DNA of 64,000 nucleotides, from the NCBI GenBank assembly GCA_019240125.1, contig JAFAYW010000183.1, positions 1 to 64,000 of the forward strand. The letters are read 5' to 3'. Below, in pieces: positions 9,991 through 19,003 of this stretch (position 1 is the first letter of the stretch; each line of letters opens with the position of its first letter). Below the pieces are notes generated by a model. It ran no database searches, had not been told where the DNA came from, and was given only the letters and a program-made list of their open reading frames with translations. The translations under genes and the position numbers were made by a program. Origin of the DNA: Alphaproteobacteria bacterium. Lineage in GTDB: Bacteria; Pseudomonadota; Alphaproteobacteria; ATCC43930; CGMCC-115725.

Positions 9991-10752
9991 GTGCCGGACG
10001 CCGCCACCCCCTTTCGCCTGAACGGCAAGATCGCGTTGGTGACCGGCGCCGGGCGCGGCATCGGCCGCTCGATCGCGCTGGCGCTGGCCGCGGCGGGCGC
10101 CGAGTTGTGGCTCAACAGCCGGACCCCGGCCGAGCTCGACGCTGTGGCGGCGGAGATCGCGGCGGAGGGCGGTCGCGCCCGGCCCCTGGCCTTCGATGTC
10201 ACCGACATCGGCGCGGCGCGCGCCGCCATCAGCGGGCTCGAACGGCTCGACATCCTGGTCAACAACGCGGGCCTTAACCGGCCGCAGCCCTTTCTGGAGG
10301 TGGAAGAGGCTACGCTTAATCTGCTGATCGACGTCAACATCCGCGCCGTGTTTGTCGCGGCGCAAGCGGCGGCGCGGCTGATGGCGGCCGCCGGGTCGGG
10401 GGTCATCATCAATATGTCGTCGCAGATGGGGCATGTCGGCTCGGAACTGAACCGCACCGCCTATGTGATGACCAAGCACGCGGTCGAGGGCCTGACCAAG
10501 GCGATGGCCGTCGAATTGGCGCCAAAGGGCATCCGCGCGGTGACGATCGCCCCGACTTTTGTCGAGACGCCGATGACCCGGCCGTTTTTCGAAAACCCGC
10601 AGACCCGCAAATGGATCCTCGATCGCATCCCCGCCGGCCGCCCCGCCACGGTCGACGAGGTGGCGCAATCCGTCGTGTTCCTCGCCTCGCCGGCGGCGGC
10701 GATGGTGACGGGCTCGTCGCTGCTGGTCGATGGCGGCTGGACCGCTTGGTAG
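9991..10752 (+). CDS. SDR-family oxidoreductase
   Basis: 'ALVTGAGRGIGRSIA', 'LVNNAG', 'YVMTKHAVEGL'. Confidence 0.9.
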   Translation: MPDAATPFRLNGKIALVTGAGRGIGRSIALALAAAGAELWLNSRTPAELDAVAAEIAAEGGRARPLAFDVTDIGAARAAISGLERLDILVNNAGLNRPQPFLEVEEATLNLLIDVNIRAVFVAAQAAARLMAAAGSGVIINMSSQMGHVGSELNRTAYVMTKHAVEGLTKAMAVELAPKGIRAVTIAPTFVETPMTRPFFENPQTRKWILDRIPAGRPATVDEVAQSVVFLASPAAAMVTGSSLLVDGGWTAW

Positions 10753-10848
10753 GCTCGCCACCCCCAACCTCGCCAACCCCGCCCCCCAGTGTTACCCTCG
10801 CGCTTGATAACGCCGGCAACGGCGCGCTAAGCGGGAGGACAGGGCGGC

Positions 10849-11925
10849 ATGAAAGTGTCGTTTTTCGAGACCGGGCGGTACATGCCGCCCCCGGATATGC
10901 CGCGCGAATGGCCCGTGCCCTCGGGGGTCTACGACCCCGAGATCGGGCTCAAGGCGCAGCATCAGATGGTCGAGCGGCTGCGCTTTGTCGAAAAGATCGG
11001 CTTCGACTGGGTCAGCCTGTCGGAGCACCATTATTCGCCGCGCATCCTGACGCCCTCGACGATCGTCGCGGCGGCGCATGTCGCGGGTATCGTCAAAAAT
11101 ATGAAGATCGCGCTGCTCGGCCCGATCGTGCCGCATGGCAACCCAGTGCGCATCGCCGAGGAACTGGCGATGGTCGATACGATGGCCGAGGGGCGGCTGA
11201 TCGTCGGCCTGTTGCGCGGCACGACCAACGAGGCATTGAGTTTCGACCTCAACCCCGCCGAGGCGCGCGAGCGCACCGATGAAGGCATGGAACTGATCCT
11301 GCGCGCCTGGACCGAGCCGGAGCCGTTCGGCTGGCAGGGGCGGCATTTCCAGTACCGCACGATCTCGATCTGGCCGCGCCCGTTGCAGCAGCCGCACCCA
11401 CCGACCTACGCACTCGGCACCAGCGCCGAAAGCTGCGACTTCGCGGCGCGGCACCGCCTGGGGCTCGGGGTGTCCTACGGTCCCAATGAGGTGATGGCGA
11501 AATCGACCGGCCGCTATCGCCAGAAATGCGCCGAATACGGCTGGGAGCCGACGCCGGAGCACATCGTCTACCGCGCCAACATGCTGCTCGCCGAGACCGA
11601 TGAGAAGGCCGAGGCGCTGATGAACCAGCAGCGCGGTATCGCCCCGTTCCCGGTCCGCGACAGCCTGCGCGACGCGTTGATCGAGGCCGACCAGCGCAAC
11701 ATCGCCGGCGAGAGGCGCACCGCCAGCGTCGGCAATGTGCTGCCGACCACCTTTATCGGCGGCCCGGACACGGTCGTCGAGCAGATCAGGCGCTGCCGCG
11801 ATGTAATGGGAGCCGGTGTCCTCGACCTGTCATTGCACCCGCCCGGTTCCGGCGACATCGACGCGCTGATAAGCGCGCTCGACTTGTTCGGGCGCACCGT
11901 GTTGCCGCGCATCCGCGAGATCTGA
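10849..11925 (+). CDS. LLM-class flavin-dependent oxidoreductase
   Basis: luciferase-like 'FDWVSLSEHHYSPRILTPS', 'EELAMVDTMAEGRLIVGLLRG'. Confidence 0.87.
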   Translation: MKVSFFETGRYMPPPDMPREWPVPSGVYDPEIGLKAQHQMVERLRFVEKIGFDWVSLSEHHYSPRILTPSTIVAAAHVAGIVKNMKIALLGPIVPHGNPVRIAEELAMVDTMAEGRLIVGLLRGTTNEALSFDLNPAEARERTDEGMELILRAWTEPEPFGWQGRHFQYRTISIWPRPLQQPHPPTYALGTSAESCDFAARHRLGLGVSYGPNEVMAKSTGRYRQKCAEYGWEPTPEHIVYRANMLLAETDEKAEALMNQQRGIAPFPVRDSLRDALIEADQRNIAGERRTASVGNVLPTTFIGGPDTVVEQIRRCRDVMGAGVLDLSLHPPGSGDIDALISALDLFGRTVLPRIREI

Positions 11926-11937
11926 GGAGCGCCTGGG

Positions 11938-12744
11938 ATGGAAACGACACGACCAGGCGTCGGATTTGCCGAGAAGCACGTCGAGGCTGACGGGTTCCGC
12001 ATCCGCTATTGCGAGGCCGGCGACGGACCGCCGCTGATCCACCTGCATGGCGCCGGTGGCATGCGGCTCAACCGGGCGCACGATCAGCTGGCGCGGTACT
12101 ACCGGGTGATGGCGTTCGAGATGCCCGGCTTTGGCGCCTCGCCCGAGAACACACGCAGCCAGAGCCAGGCCGAACTCGCCGCCACGATGCTGAAGGCGGC
12201 TGACGCGCTGCGGCTCGACCGCTTCAACCTGTGGGGCACTTCGTTCGGCGGGCGCACGGCATTGTCGCTCGCGACCCAGGCGCCGGAGCGGGTGCTTGGG
12301 CTGGTGCTCGAGGCGCCGGCCGCGATCCGTCCTGTCGGCACGCAGCCGCCGTCGGGCTCGCCGGACCAGATGGCCGCGCTGCTTTACGCCCATCCCGAAC
12401 GCATGCCGCCAATCGTCCCGCCGGAACCGGCCATCGCGGCAAAGACGCGCGATCTCGTCATGCGCCTGCGCGGCCCTGATCGCGATGCCGACCTCGAAGA
12501 CAGGCTGGGCCGGCTGCCGACCCCGGTTCTGGCGATTTTCGGCACGCGCGACCGAGTAATCCCGGCCGAGATGGGCCGCCTCTACAAGCGCCTCGTCGCG
12601 AACTGTCACCTGCTGCTGGTCTACGACGCCGCCCATGCGATAGGCGCTGAGCGCCCCGACGCCTTTACCGAAGCCGTGCACGACTTCCTGCAGCGCCATG
12701 ACGCCTTTGTCATCAGCCGGCAGAACACCGTGCTGTTCCCATAG
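11938..12744 (+). CDS. alpha/beta hydrolase
   Basis: 'PPLIHLHGAGG', 'LWGTSFGGRTALSLA', C-terminal 'DAAHAI'. Confidence 0.87.
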   Translation: METTRPGVGFAEKHVEADGFRIRYCEAGDGPPLIHLHGAGGMRLNRAHDQLARYYRVMAFEMPGFGASPENTRSQSQAELAATMLKAADALRLDRFNLWGTSFGGRTALSLATQAPERVLGLVLEAPAAIRPVGTQPPSGSPDQMAALLYAHPERMPPIVPPEPAIAAKTRDLVMRLRGPDRDADLEDRLGRLPTPVLAIFGTRDRVIPAEMGRLYKRLVANCHLLLVYDAAHAIGAERPDAFTEAVHDFLQRHDAFVISRQNTVLFP

Positions 12745-12756
12745 CCATGCGTCGGC

Positions 12757-13623
12757 TCAGTCGAGCCGCAGGTAGCGGTCCTCCAGCGCACGCCAATGAG
12801 CGGTGCCGACCGCATCCTCGCGTTCCTGGAAGGTGGCGAGATCGGGTTCGATACGACTGGTGTCGCCGTCTTCCTTCATCGCGAGCAATATCCGCTGGGC
12901 GGCGCGGATCGCGGCGCGATGAGTCTGCGACGGGTAGATGCCGAGCCGGAAGCCCATCATGTCGAGATCGGCCGCGGCCAGGACCGGCGTCTTGCCGCCC
13001 TCGAACACGTTGACCAGCGCCGGCCCCTTCACCGAGCGGCCGACGATGCGCAATTCCTCGACCGTCTGCGGCGCCTCGACAAAGCCGATATCGGCGCCGG
13101 CTTCCAGATAGGCGTTGACCCGGTCGATCGCCGCCTCCAGCCCCTCAACCTGGCGTGCGTCGGAGCGGGCGATGATGAGCAGATCGGGATCGCGCCGGGT
13201 GTCGGCCGCGGCCTTGATCTTGCCGACCATCTCGGCACAAGGGATGACGTCCTTGCCCTCGTAATGGCCGCACTTCTTTGGCGCGACCTGATCCTCTATG
13301 TGGAACGCGGCAACACCGGTCTTTTCATATTCCCGCACGGTGCGGATCACATTGATCGCATTACCATTGCCGGTATCAGCGTCGGCGATGACCGGGATCG
13401 ATACCGCCTCGACCGTGCGGGAGATGAATTGCGCATTTTCGGTCAGCGTGAGCAGCCCAAGATCGGGATAGCCATTGGCGCGCGAGTAGCCGCCGCCAGT
13501 CAGGTACACCGCAGCAAAGCCAGCCTGCTCGACCAGCCGCGCCGTCAGCGTGTCATAGGCCCCCGGCACCATCGTGTATCCGGTGCGCTCGATAAGCTTA
13601 CGCAAAGTCTGGCGCGGGTTCAT
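12757..13623 (-). CDS. isocitrate lyase/PEP mutase superfamily protein
   Basis: 'PVIADADTGNGNAINVIRTVREYEKTGVAAFHIEDQVAPKKCGHYEGKDVIP'. Confidence 0.88.
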   Translation of the reverse strand: MNPRQTLRKLIERTGYTMVPGAYDTLTARLVEQAGFAAVYLTGGGYSRANGYPDLGLLTLTENAQFISRTVEAVSIPVIADADTGNGNAINVIRTVREYEKTGVAAFHIEDQVAPKKCGHYEGKDVIPCAEMVGKIKAAADTRRDPDLLIIARSDARQVEGLEAAIDRVNAYLEAGADIGFVEAPQTVEELRIVGRSVKGPALVNVFEGGKTPVLAAADLDMMGFRLGIYPSQTHRAAIRAAQRILLAMKEDGDTSRIEPDLATFQEREDAVGTAHWRALEDRYLRLD

Positions 13624-13708
13624 CCACAGATCCTCCCTGGAATTCGGTCACTCAATATTAACCCGGAGCGAAGACGATAGCGGTGACTTCCTTTCAAGGG
13701 CGCCGGAC

Positions 13709-14368
13709 ATGATGCTGCGGTTACTGGTGTGTATCGTTCTCGTCTCTTTCGCATCGATAGCGTCAAGCCGGGCCGAGGACAGCGCGGCGGGGTGCCAGAT
13801 CACCGGTACAAATATCGGCAGCACCGACAAGGGCTATGTCGAGATGACCTGCGGGGGCATCACTCAAGACACCGGCAATCAGCTTAACGACATCATCAAC
13901 CGGATCGTCCAGAACCGCCTCGACCCACAAGTCATCAGCGCCCGGCTCGACGACATCGTCGCGATGCCGCCCGACGACAAGCCGCGGGCCGTCAGCGACG
14001 ATCAACGCCAGAAGATCATCAAGAGTCTGGTCGGAATACCGCCGCAGGAAGTCGGGATCACGGCTCATCCGCTTGCCGATGACAGCGTCGATTATGCACG
14101 CACTATCGCTGCGGCGCTATTGCAGGTCGGCTGGAAGATCGATGGCCAGGAGATTCAGCGGATCGCCCCTAGAGTGCTCAATCCGGTGCTGGGGACAGCC
14201 ATCGTCGTGCGCGACCGGGACAATCCGCCCGCCAAGGCGAGACAGCTCAAGGCGGCGCTGCTGATGGCGAGTGTCGCAGCTCCGCTTGTGTCAGACCCGT
14301 CGATGAGCCCGGACACCGCTATTGTGTGGGTAGGCCGGCGCCCTGGCATGCCGGGGCTTGCGAAATAG
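13709..14368 (+). CDS. hypothetical secreted protein
   Basis: ATG at 13709 gives N-terminal signal peptide MMLRLLVCIVLVSFASIASSRA; no family recognised. Confidence 0.6.
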   Translation: MMLRLLVCIVLVSFASIASSRAEDSAAGCQITGTNIGSTDKGYVEMTCGGITQDTGNQLNDIINRIVQNRLDPQVISARLDDIVAMPPDDKPRAVSDDQRQKIIKSLVGIPPQEVGITAHPLADDSVDYARTIAAALLQVGWKIDGQEIQRIAPRVLNPVLGTAIVVRDRDNPPAKARQLKAALLMASVAAPLVSDPSMSPDTAIVWVGRRPGMPGLAK

Positions 14369-14373
14369 CGGGC

Positions 14374-14799
14374 TCAGTCGCGCCGGTAGGGGTAGCAACG
14401 GGCACGTTCCAGGGTAATACCGTAATGCTGCGCCAAGGCCCGAATCGCGTCGCCCTGATCCGGGTATGGATCAGCATTGCCAGTACCCACAATGATCGGG
14501 CGAAAGCTACGATCGTCATGGCCGTTGGGCGGCAGCATCGCGGTCGCCAGCGGTGTCCCATCCATGTCGCGCAAGGTTAGGAATAGCGGCATCTCGCGCT
14601 GGATGTGCGCCTTCAACCCGATTTCCTGCTCGAAATAGACGTTCGAGACCGGGCGGAAGCTCTGCGCCGCCTTGTCATGCTCCTTGCGGAAATACTTCTC
14701 GACAGCGTGGTGCATGGCCTCGGATTCGGCCACGGCTTCGCCTTCGTTTTCGATGCGAAACCAGGTCTTATTCCCCGGCGCATCGCAGACGTATCTCAT
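14374..14799 (-). CDS. hypothetical protein
   Basis: 141 aa ORF with good start context (MRYVCDAPGNKTWFRIENEGEAVAES). Confidence 0.55.
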   Translation of the reverse strand: MRYVCDAPGNKTWFRIENEGEAVAESEAMHHAVEKYFRKEHDKAAQSFRPVSNVYFEQEIGLKAHIQREMPLFLTLRDMDGTPLATAMLPPNGHDDRSFRPIIVGTGNADPYPDQGDAIRALAQHYGITLERARCYPYRRD

Positions 14800-14927
14800 G
14801 CTTCCTCCGTCGGATCCGATGCCGCCCGCGTACGAGCTGCGATGTGTCGGACCGAAGCAAAATCCCGCGCGCCAAGCGAGTCAACCACCAGTTCGCAGTG
14901 GCACTCTTCGGTGCCACGTCCGATGTT

Positions 14928-16151
14928 TCAGACCCCGTGAGCCCGGCCCTGTCGTGGGTCGACGATGACGGTGGCCTCAGCCTCGTCGGGTACCGGCTCA
15001 AGCCGGGTGAACGTCCATTCGCGCCACAACGCCACCAGCGCCGCCATCATTGCCGGCCCGAGAAAAAGCCCGATGAAGCCCATGCTCTCGAGGCCGCCGA
15101 GAATGCCCAGCAACACCAGCAGAAATGGCAGGCGTGTCGAACCGCCAATCAGAAACGGCCGCACAAAATGGTCGGCTACAAATACCACCACCGTTCCGAC
15201 GGCCGCGATGATGATGGCCCCGGTTGTATTGCCGATGGTGAAGAGATAGAGCGCCAGTACGCCGTAGACAACGGGGGCGGCAAACGGGATCACCGCCGCC
15301 ACCGCGGTCATCGCTCCGAACGAAGCCGGATACGGCAAACCGGCGACGACGTAGGAAATTCCCAGCAGCACGCCCTCGGCAAGACCGACCAGCACCAGCC
15401 CGTTCACCGTTCCATGCACCGCGGCAATCATCTGCAGGGCTATGCGCTCTCCACGGCGGCCGATCAGCCGATCGCTGATGTCACGCAGCTGTTGCGCCAG
15501 CATACGCCCATCACGGAACAGGAAGAACAACGTCAGCAGGGTGAACAGGAAGATGGCGAGACGATGGGCGACCTCGCCGCCATACTGGCGCACCGATCCG
15601 GTCAGGGTTCGCATGTCGAGGCGGCCTACCAGTTCCTCGGCCATCGCGGGATCGCCGATATTGCTGTTCCACCAACTGGTCAATGCGGCACCGATCAGCG
15701 GAAATCGCTCGAGCCACTCGGGCGCCGCGATCCCATGGTGCCGAGCCTCGGACACAAACGCGATAACCACATGGCTTTCGCGAGCCACCGCCGTACCGAT
15801 GACGACGAGCGGCGCGATGAACACAATACCGATTGCCAGCGTCGCGCTGAGCGGCGCCCAGACGCGCTCGGCGGTGGGCGACATCATGCGCAACAGGCGC
15901 ATGTAAAGCGGCCACATCGCTACCGCCAGCACCGCCGCCCAGGCGAGGGCCGGCAGGAAGTCGAACAACACCCAGATGCCGATCGCCACCAACGCGGTAG
16001 CGAGTGCGATACGGGCAAGCCGCTGCGTGGACTGGGACGCAGTGGGTGGCGTCGCTCGGTCCGGCTCCATGAAAATCTCCTTCTCGATGCGCTCAATATC
16101 GCTGCGCTCGGCCGGCGACGCCATTGTGGGCCGCTTGCCCGCGATGAACAT
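14928..16151 (-). CDS. AI-2E family transporter (PerM-like)
   Basis: Multi-TM protein, 'LPYPASFGAMTAVAAVIPFAAPVVYG' and 'LRPFLIGGSTRLPFLLVLLGILGGLESMGFIGLFLGP'-like motifs. Confidence 0.85.
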   Translation of the reverse strand: MFIAGKRPTMASPAERSDIERIEKEIFMEPDRATPPTASQSTQRLARIALATALVAIGIWVLFDFLPALAWAAVLAVAMWPLYMRLLRMMSPTAERVWAPLSATLAIGIVFIAPLVVIGTAVARESHVVIAFVSEARHHGIAAPEWLERFPLIGAALTSWWNSNIGDPAMAEELVGRLDMRTLTGSVRQYGGEVAHRLAIFLFTLLTLFFLFRDGRMLAQQLRDISDRLIGRRGERIALQMIAAVHGTVNGLVLVGLAEGVLLGISYVVAGLPYPASFGAMTAVAAVIPFAAPVVYGVLALYLFTIGNTTGAIIIAAVGTVVVFVADHFVRPFLIGGSTRLPFLLVLLGILGGLESMGFIGLFLGPAMMAALVALWREWTFTRLEPVPDEAEATVIVDPRQGRAHGV

Positions 16152-16197
16152 TGGCCCTAGTCTATCTGTATCCTGCTGCGAACGAGGGGGGAGCCCG

Positions 16198-16704
16198 ATG
16201 AGTTACACACTCGAGCAGTTTTCTGCCGATTGTCATAACGCGCTGGCCGCAAGCCCGGGACCCGATGGTCGTAAAAAAGTTTGCGATCTGGTCAAAAAGG
16301 CCTGTGTCGATCCGGAATTTGTGAGCAAACACCTGCCGGAGAATGGGCCGGAGCGGAAAATCCTGTACGAGGATCCGGAACTCGGCTTTTGCATCCTGGG
16401 GCACGTCTATAACGGGGCCAAGCAGAGCCCGCCGCATGATCACGGCCCAACCTGGGCGATCTATGGCCAGGCGGTCGGTGAGACAATCATGACCGATTGG
16501 TCTTTGGTGTCCCCGGCCAGCGAGGCGCAGACCGGCAAGGTCAAACACGTGCGCGACTACACGCTGACACCCGGCGCGGCCTATGTTTATAACGAGGGGG
16601 ACCTCCACTCGCCGCGCCGCGAAGGCTCGACCCGCTTGATCCGCATCGAGGGGCGCAACGTCGAGAAAATCCGCCGCTTCCCCTATGAGAGGGTCGACGC
16701 CTGA
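16198..16704 (+). CDS. cupin-fold, cysteine dioxygenase-like protein
   Basis: ATG at 16198; 'PPHDHGPTWAIYGQAVGETIMTDW' and 'DLHSPRREGSTRLIRIEG'. Confidence 0.7.
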   Translation: MSYTLEQFSADCHNALAASPGPDGRKKVCDLVKKACVDPEFVSKHLPENGPERKILYEDPELGFCILGHVYNGAKQSPPHDHGPTWAIYGQAVGETIMTDWSLVSPASEAQTGKVKHVRDYTLTPGAAYVYNEGDLHSPRREGSTRLIRIEGRNVEKIRRFPYERVDA

Positions 16705-16810
16705 CGCGTCGCCCGCCTGTTATACACAGCGAACAAGGGCCCCATTAACGGCGCCCTTGTTGCGTCAGGCAGCGCGGCCGAGCGGTCCACCGCCCGGCCG
16801 ACACAATGCT

Positions 16811-17254
16811 TTACTCTACGACGGTCACGCGCCGGTTGCGCGGCTCGCGGACGCCATCCGGGGTCGGAAGGGCAAGGTCGTTTTCGCCATGACCGGAGAT
16901 CGCCATCACATTCCAGGGCACGCCCATGCGCGACAATATCTGAGCCACATGGCCGGCACGACGCTCCGACAGGCGCTGATTGTAGGGAACCGAGCCCGAC
17001 GTATCGGTGAAGCCGGTCACCTGCACGGTCACGACACCGCCCATGCGGTAAACCGCGGCGGCCTGCTGCAGAACGGCCATGCCGGCGGGGCCAACCCAGG
17101 ACCTGTTCCAGCCGAAATAAACAGTGAAGATGCGACCACCCGCCGGGGCCATCATCGTGCTTTCAGTCGTCTGCATGGCCGGCGGCGGGGGTGGGGGCGG
17201 CGGCACGCATGCGGCGAGGGCCAGCAGCGAGCAGACGGCAATCACACGTTTCAT
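16811..17254 (-). CDS. OmpA-family lipoprotein
   Basis: Lipobox 'LLALAAC', poly-Pro linker and OmpA C-terminal 'GFTDTSGSVPYNQRLSERRAGHVAQIL'. Confidence 0.88.
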   Translation of the reverse strand: MKRVIAVCSLLALAACVPPPPPPPPAMQTTESTMMAPAGGRIFTVYFGWNRSWVGPAGMAVLQQAAAVYRMGGVVTVQVTGFTDTSGSVPYNQRLSERRAGHVAQILSRMGVPWNVMAISGHGENDLALPTPDGVREPRNRRVTVVE

Positions 17255-17456
17255 CGGGCTCCTCCCGTGGTTGAGGAGTACACCTTATAATAAATCGCCT
17301 AGTTGTACTAGTATAAACAGTTGTATGTCTGCTGCGAATCTGACGTTCCGCGCGCTTGAAATGCCGGTGGCACGCCTTGCTTCACCGCATGCCGTTTCTA
17401 ACCAACTTCCTGATATCGTTTTTGGACTCGCAGGAGCGCGTCTGGCAAGCGCGGTC

Positions 17457-18641
17457 TCAGCGGACCACCCCGGCATCTCGCATCCGCGACACTTCCGTGG
17501 GGGAAAACCCATATTCGGCAAGAATAGAGTCGCTATGCTGTCCGAATACTGGAGATGCCACCGGCGCGGGGCCCGGCGTATCGGAAAACGCCACCGGCTT
17601 GGTCATCGTGCGGTACTCACCGACCACCGGATGATCGAGCGTTGCGATCAGATCGTCGGCCACAACCTGGGGATGGTCGAACATATCCTCAATCGGGCGC
17701 ACGGCGGCGCACGGAACGCGCTCACCGAAAATCTCCTCCCATTCGCGTGCCGACCGCGCCGCCAATCCCGCGCGCAATTCCGGTAACAATTCGGCCGCAT
17801 GCGCCGCCCGAGTGCGCATCGACGCACAGCGCGGGTCGCTCGCCAATTCGGGCTTGCCAATCAACTCGCAAAGCGCCGCGAAGAAATGATTAGAATGGAC
17901 TGAAATATAGAGCATCCCATCCTTTGTGGGATGTATGCCCGTAAGGCCGCCGGCGCCGGAGTCGCGCGCCACGTCGCGCCCTTCGCTATTGGCCCAGACA
18001 AAGCGCCCGGCCTGGATAGTCAACGCGCTGCGCAACAGCGACAGGCTGAGATATTGACCGGAACCGCTGCGCTCGCGGTGGAACAGCGCCGCGGCTACGC
18101 CATACGCCAGCAGTGCCGAGGTGAAATAGTCGAGCACCGAGCCCAGCACCAGCTGCGGCTTGTCCGCACCGCCGCCCTGGAACACCGCCATACCAGTCAG
18201 GCATTGCAAGACCTGATCGAAGCCGCCTTTGTCACTTAGCGGGCCGCGATCGCCATATCCCGTCAATCCGGCATAGATCAGACGCGGGTTGACCTTCTTG
18301 AGCCGCGGAAAATCGATCCCCAGCCGCGCCGGCACGCTGGGCCGGAAATTTTCGACGAGCACGTCGGCGCTTTCAACCATGCGATGCAAGACCGCGAGCC
18401 CCTCCGGCTGCTTCAGGTCCAGCGCCAAGGCGCGCTTGCCCCGGTTGGTGCCGAGGAAAAACCGGCTTTCATTCGGCAGGCTCGAGGGAAACTGCCGCAG
18501 CATGTCGCCCTGCGGTGACTCGATCTTGATCACATTGGCGCCGAGATCGGCGAGCAGCGTGCAGCCATAGGGGCCGGCGAGATAACTGCACAGATCGAGG
18601 ACGGTGACGCCGCTCAGGGCGCCTATGGCATTGGCGGCCAC
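17457..18641 (-). CDS. CoA-transferase family III (CaiB/BaiF)
   Basis: GTG at 18641 behind GGAGG; 'LDLCSYLAGPYGCTLLADLGANVIKIESPQGDMLR', 'ENFRPSVPARLGID'. Confidence 0.9.
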   Translation of the reverse strand: MAANAIGALSGVTVLDLCSYLAGPYGCTLLADLGANVIKIESPQGDMLRQFPSSLPNESRFFLGTNRGKRALALDLKQPEGLAVLHRMVESADVLVENFRPSVPARLGIDFPRLKKVNPRLIYAGLTGYGDRGPLSDKGGFDQVLQCLTGMAVFQGGGADKPQLVLGSVLDYFTSALLAYGVAAALFHRERSGSGQYLSLSLLRSALTIQAGRFVWANSEGRDVARDSGAGGLTGIHPTKDGMLYISVHSNHFFAALCELIGKPELASDPRCASMRTRAAHAAELLPELRAGLAARSAREWEEIFGERVPCAAVRPIEDMFDHPQVVADDLIATLDHPVVGEYRTMTKPVAFSDTPGPAPVASPVFGQHSDSILAEYGFSPTEVSRMRDAGVVR

Positions 18642-18651
18642 GGCAACCCTC

Positions 18652-18939
18652 CTAGGCGCCGTCGACGATAAAGACGTGGCCCCGCGAATTGGCCAGCCGG
18701 ATCGGCAATGCCTTCTGGTATTCGGGCGAGTCGTACCAGCGCCGCGCCGCCGCGGCATCGGGGAACTCGATCACGACAAGCCGCGGCGCGCCGCCCTCGC
18801 CCTCCAGCCGCTCGGCCTTGCCGCCGCGCACGACAAAGCGGCCGCCATATTGCGCGACACTGGCGCCCGCGAGTGGTCGGTATTCCTCGTAGCCCGAAGG
18901 GTTGGTGACCTCTACCTCGGCGATAACGAAAGCCGGCAT
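18652..18939 (-). CDS. DUF1330-domain protein
   Basis: 'YEEYRPLAGASVAQYGGRFVVRGGKAERLEG...LVVIEFPDAAAARRWYDSPEYQ'. Confidence 0.85.
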   Translation of the reverse strand: MPAFVIAEVEVTNPSGYEEYRPLAGASVAQYGGRFVVRGGKAERLEGEGGAPRLVVIEFPDAAAARRWYDSPEYQKALPIRLANSRGHVFIVDGA

Positions 18940-19003
18940 GCGTTCCTCCGCCCCTATTGGCCGCGCCGCTTGATCGGGCGGCGCGATACCTGATGCGGCG
19001 ATG

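Noticed and set aside
14553-16160. 535-aa plus-strand ORF opposite the AI-2E transporter
   Set aside because: His/Arg/Gln-rich antisense artefact; the minus-strand ORF has a clear membrane-protein profile
16732-16761. AACAAGGGC...GCCCTTGTT hairpin after the cupin gene
   Set aside because: Possible terminator, but no T-tract, so not called as a feature
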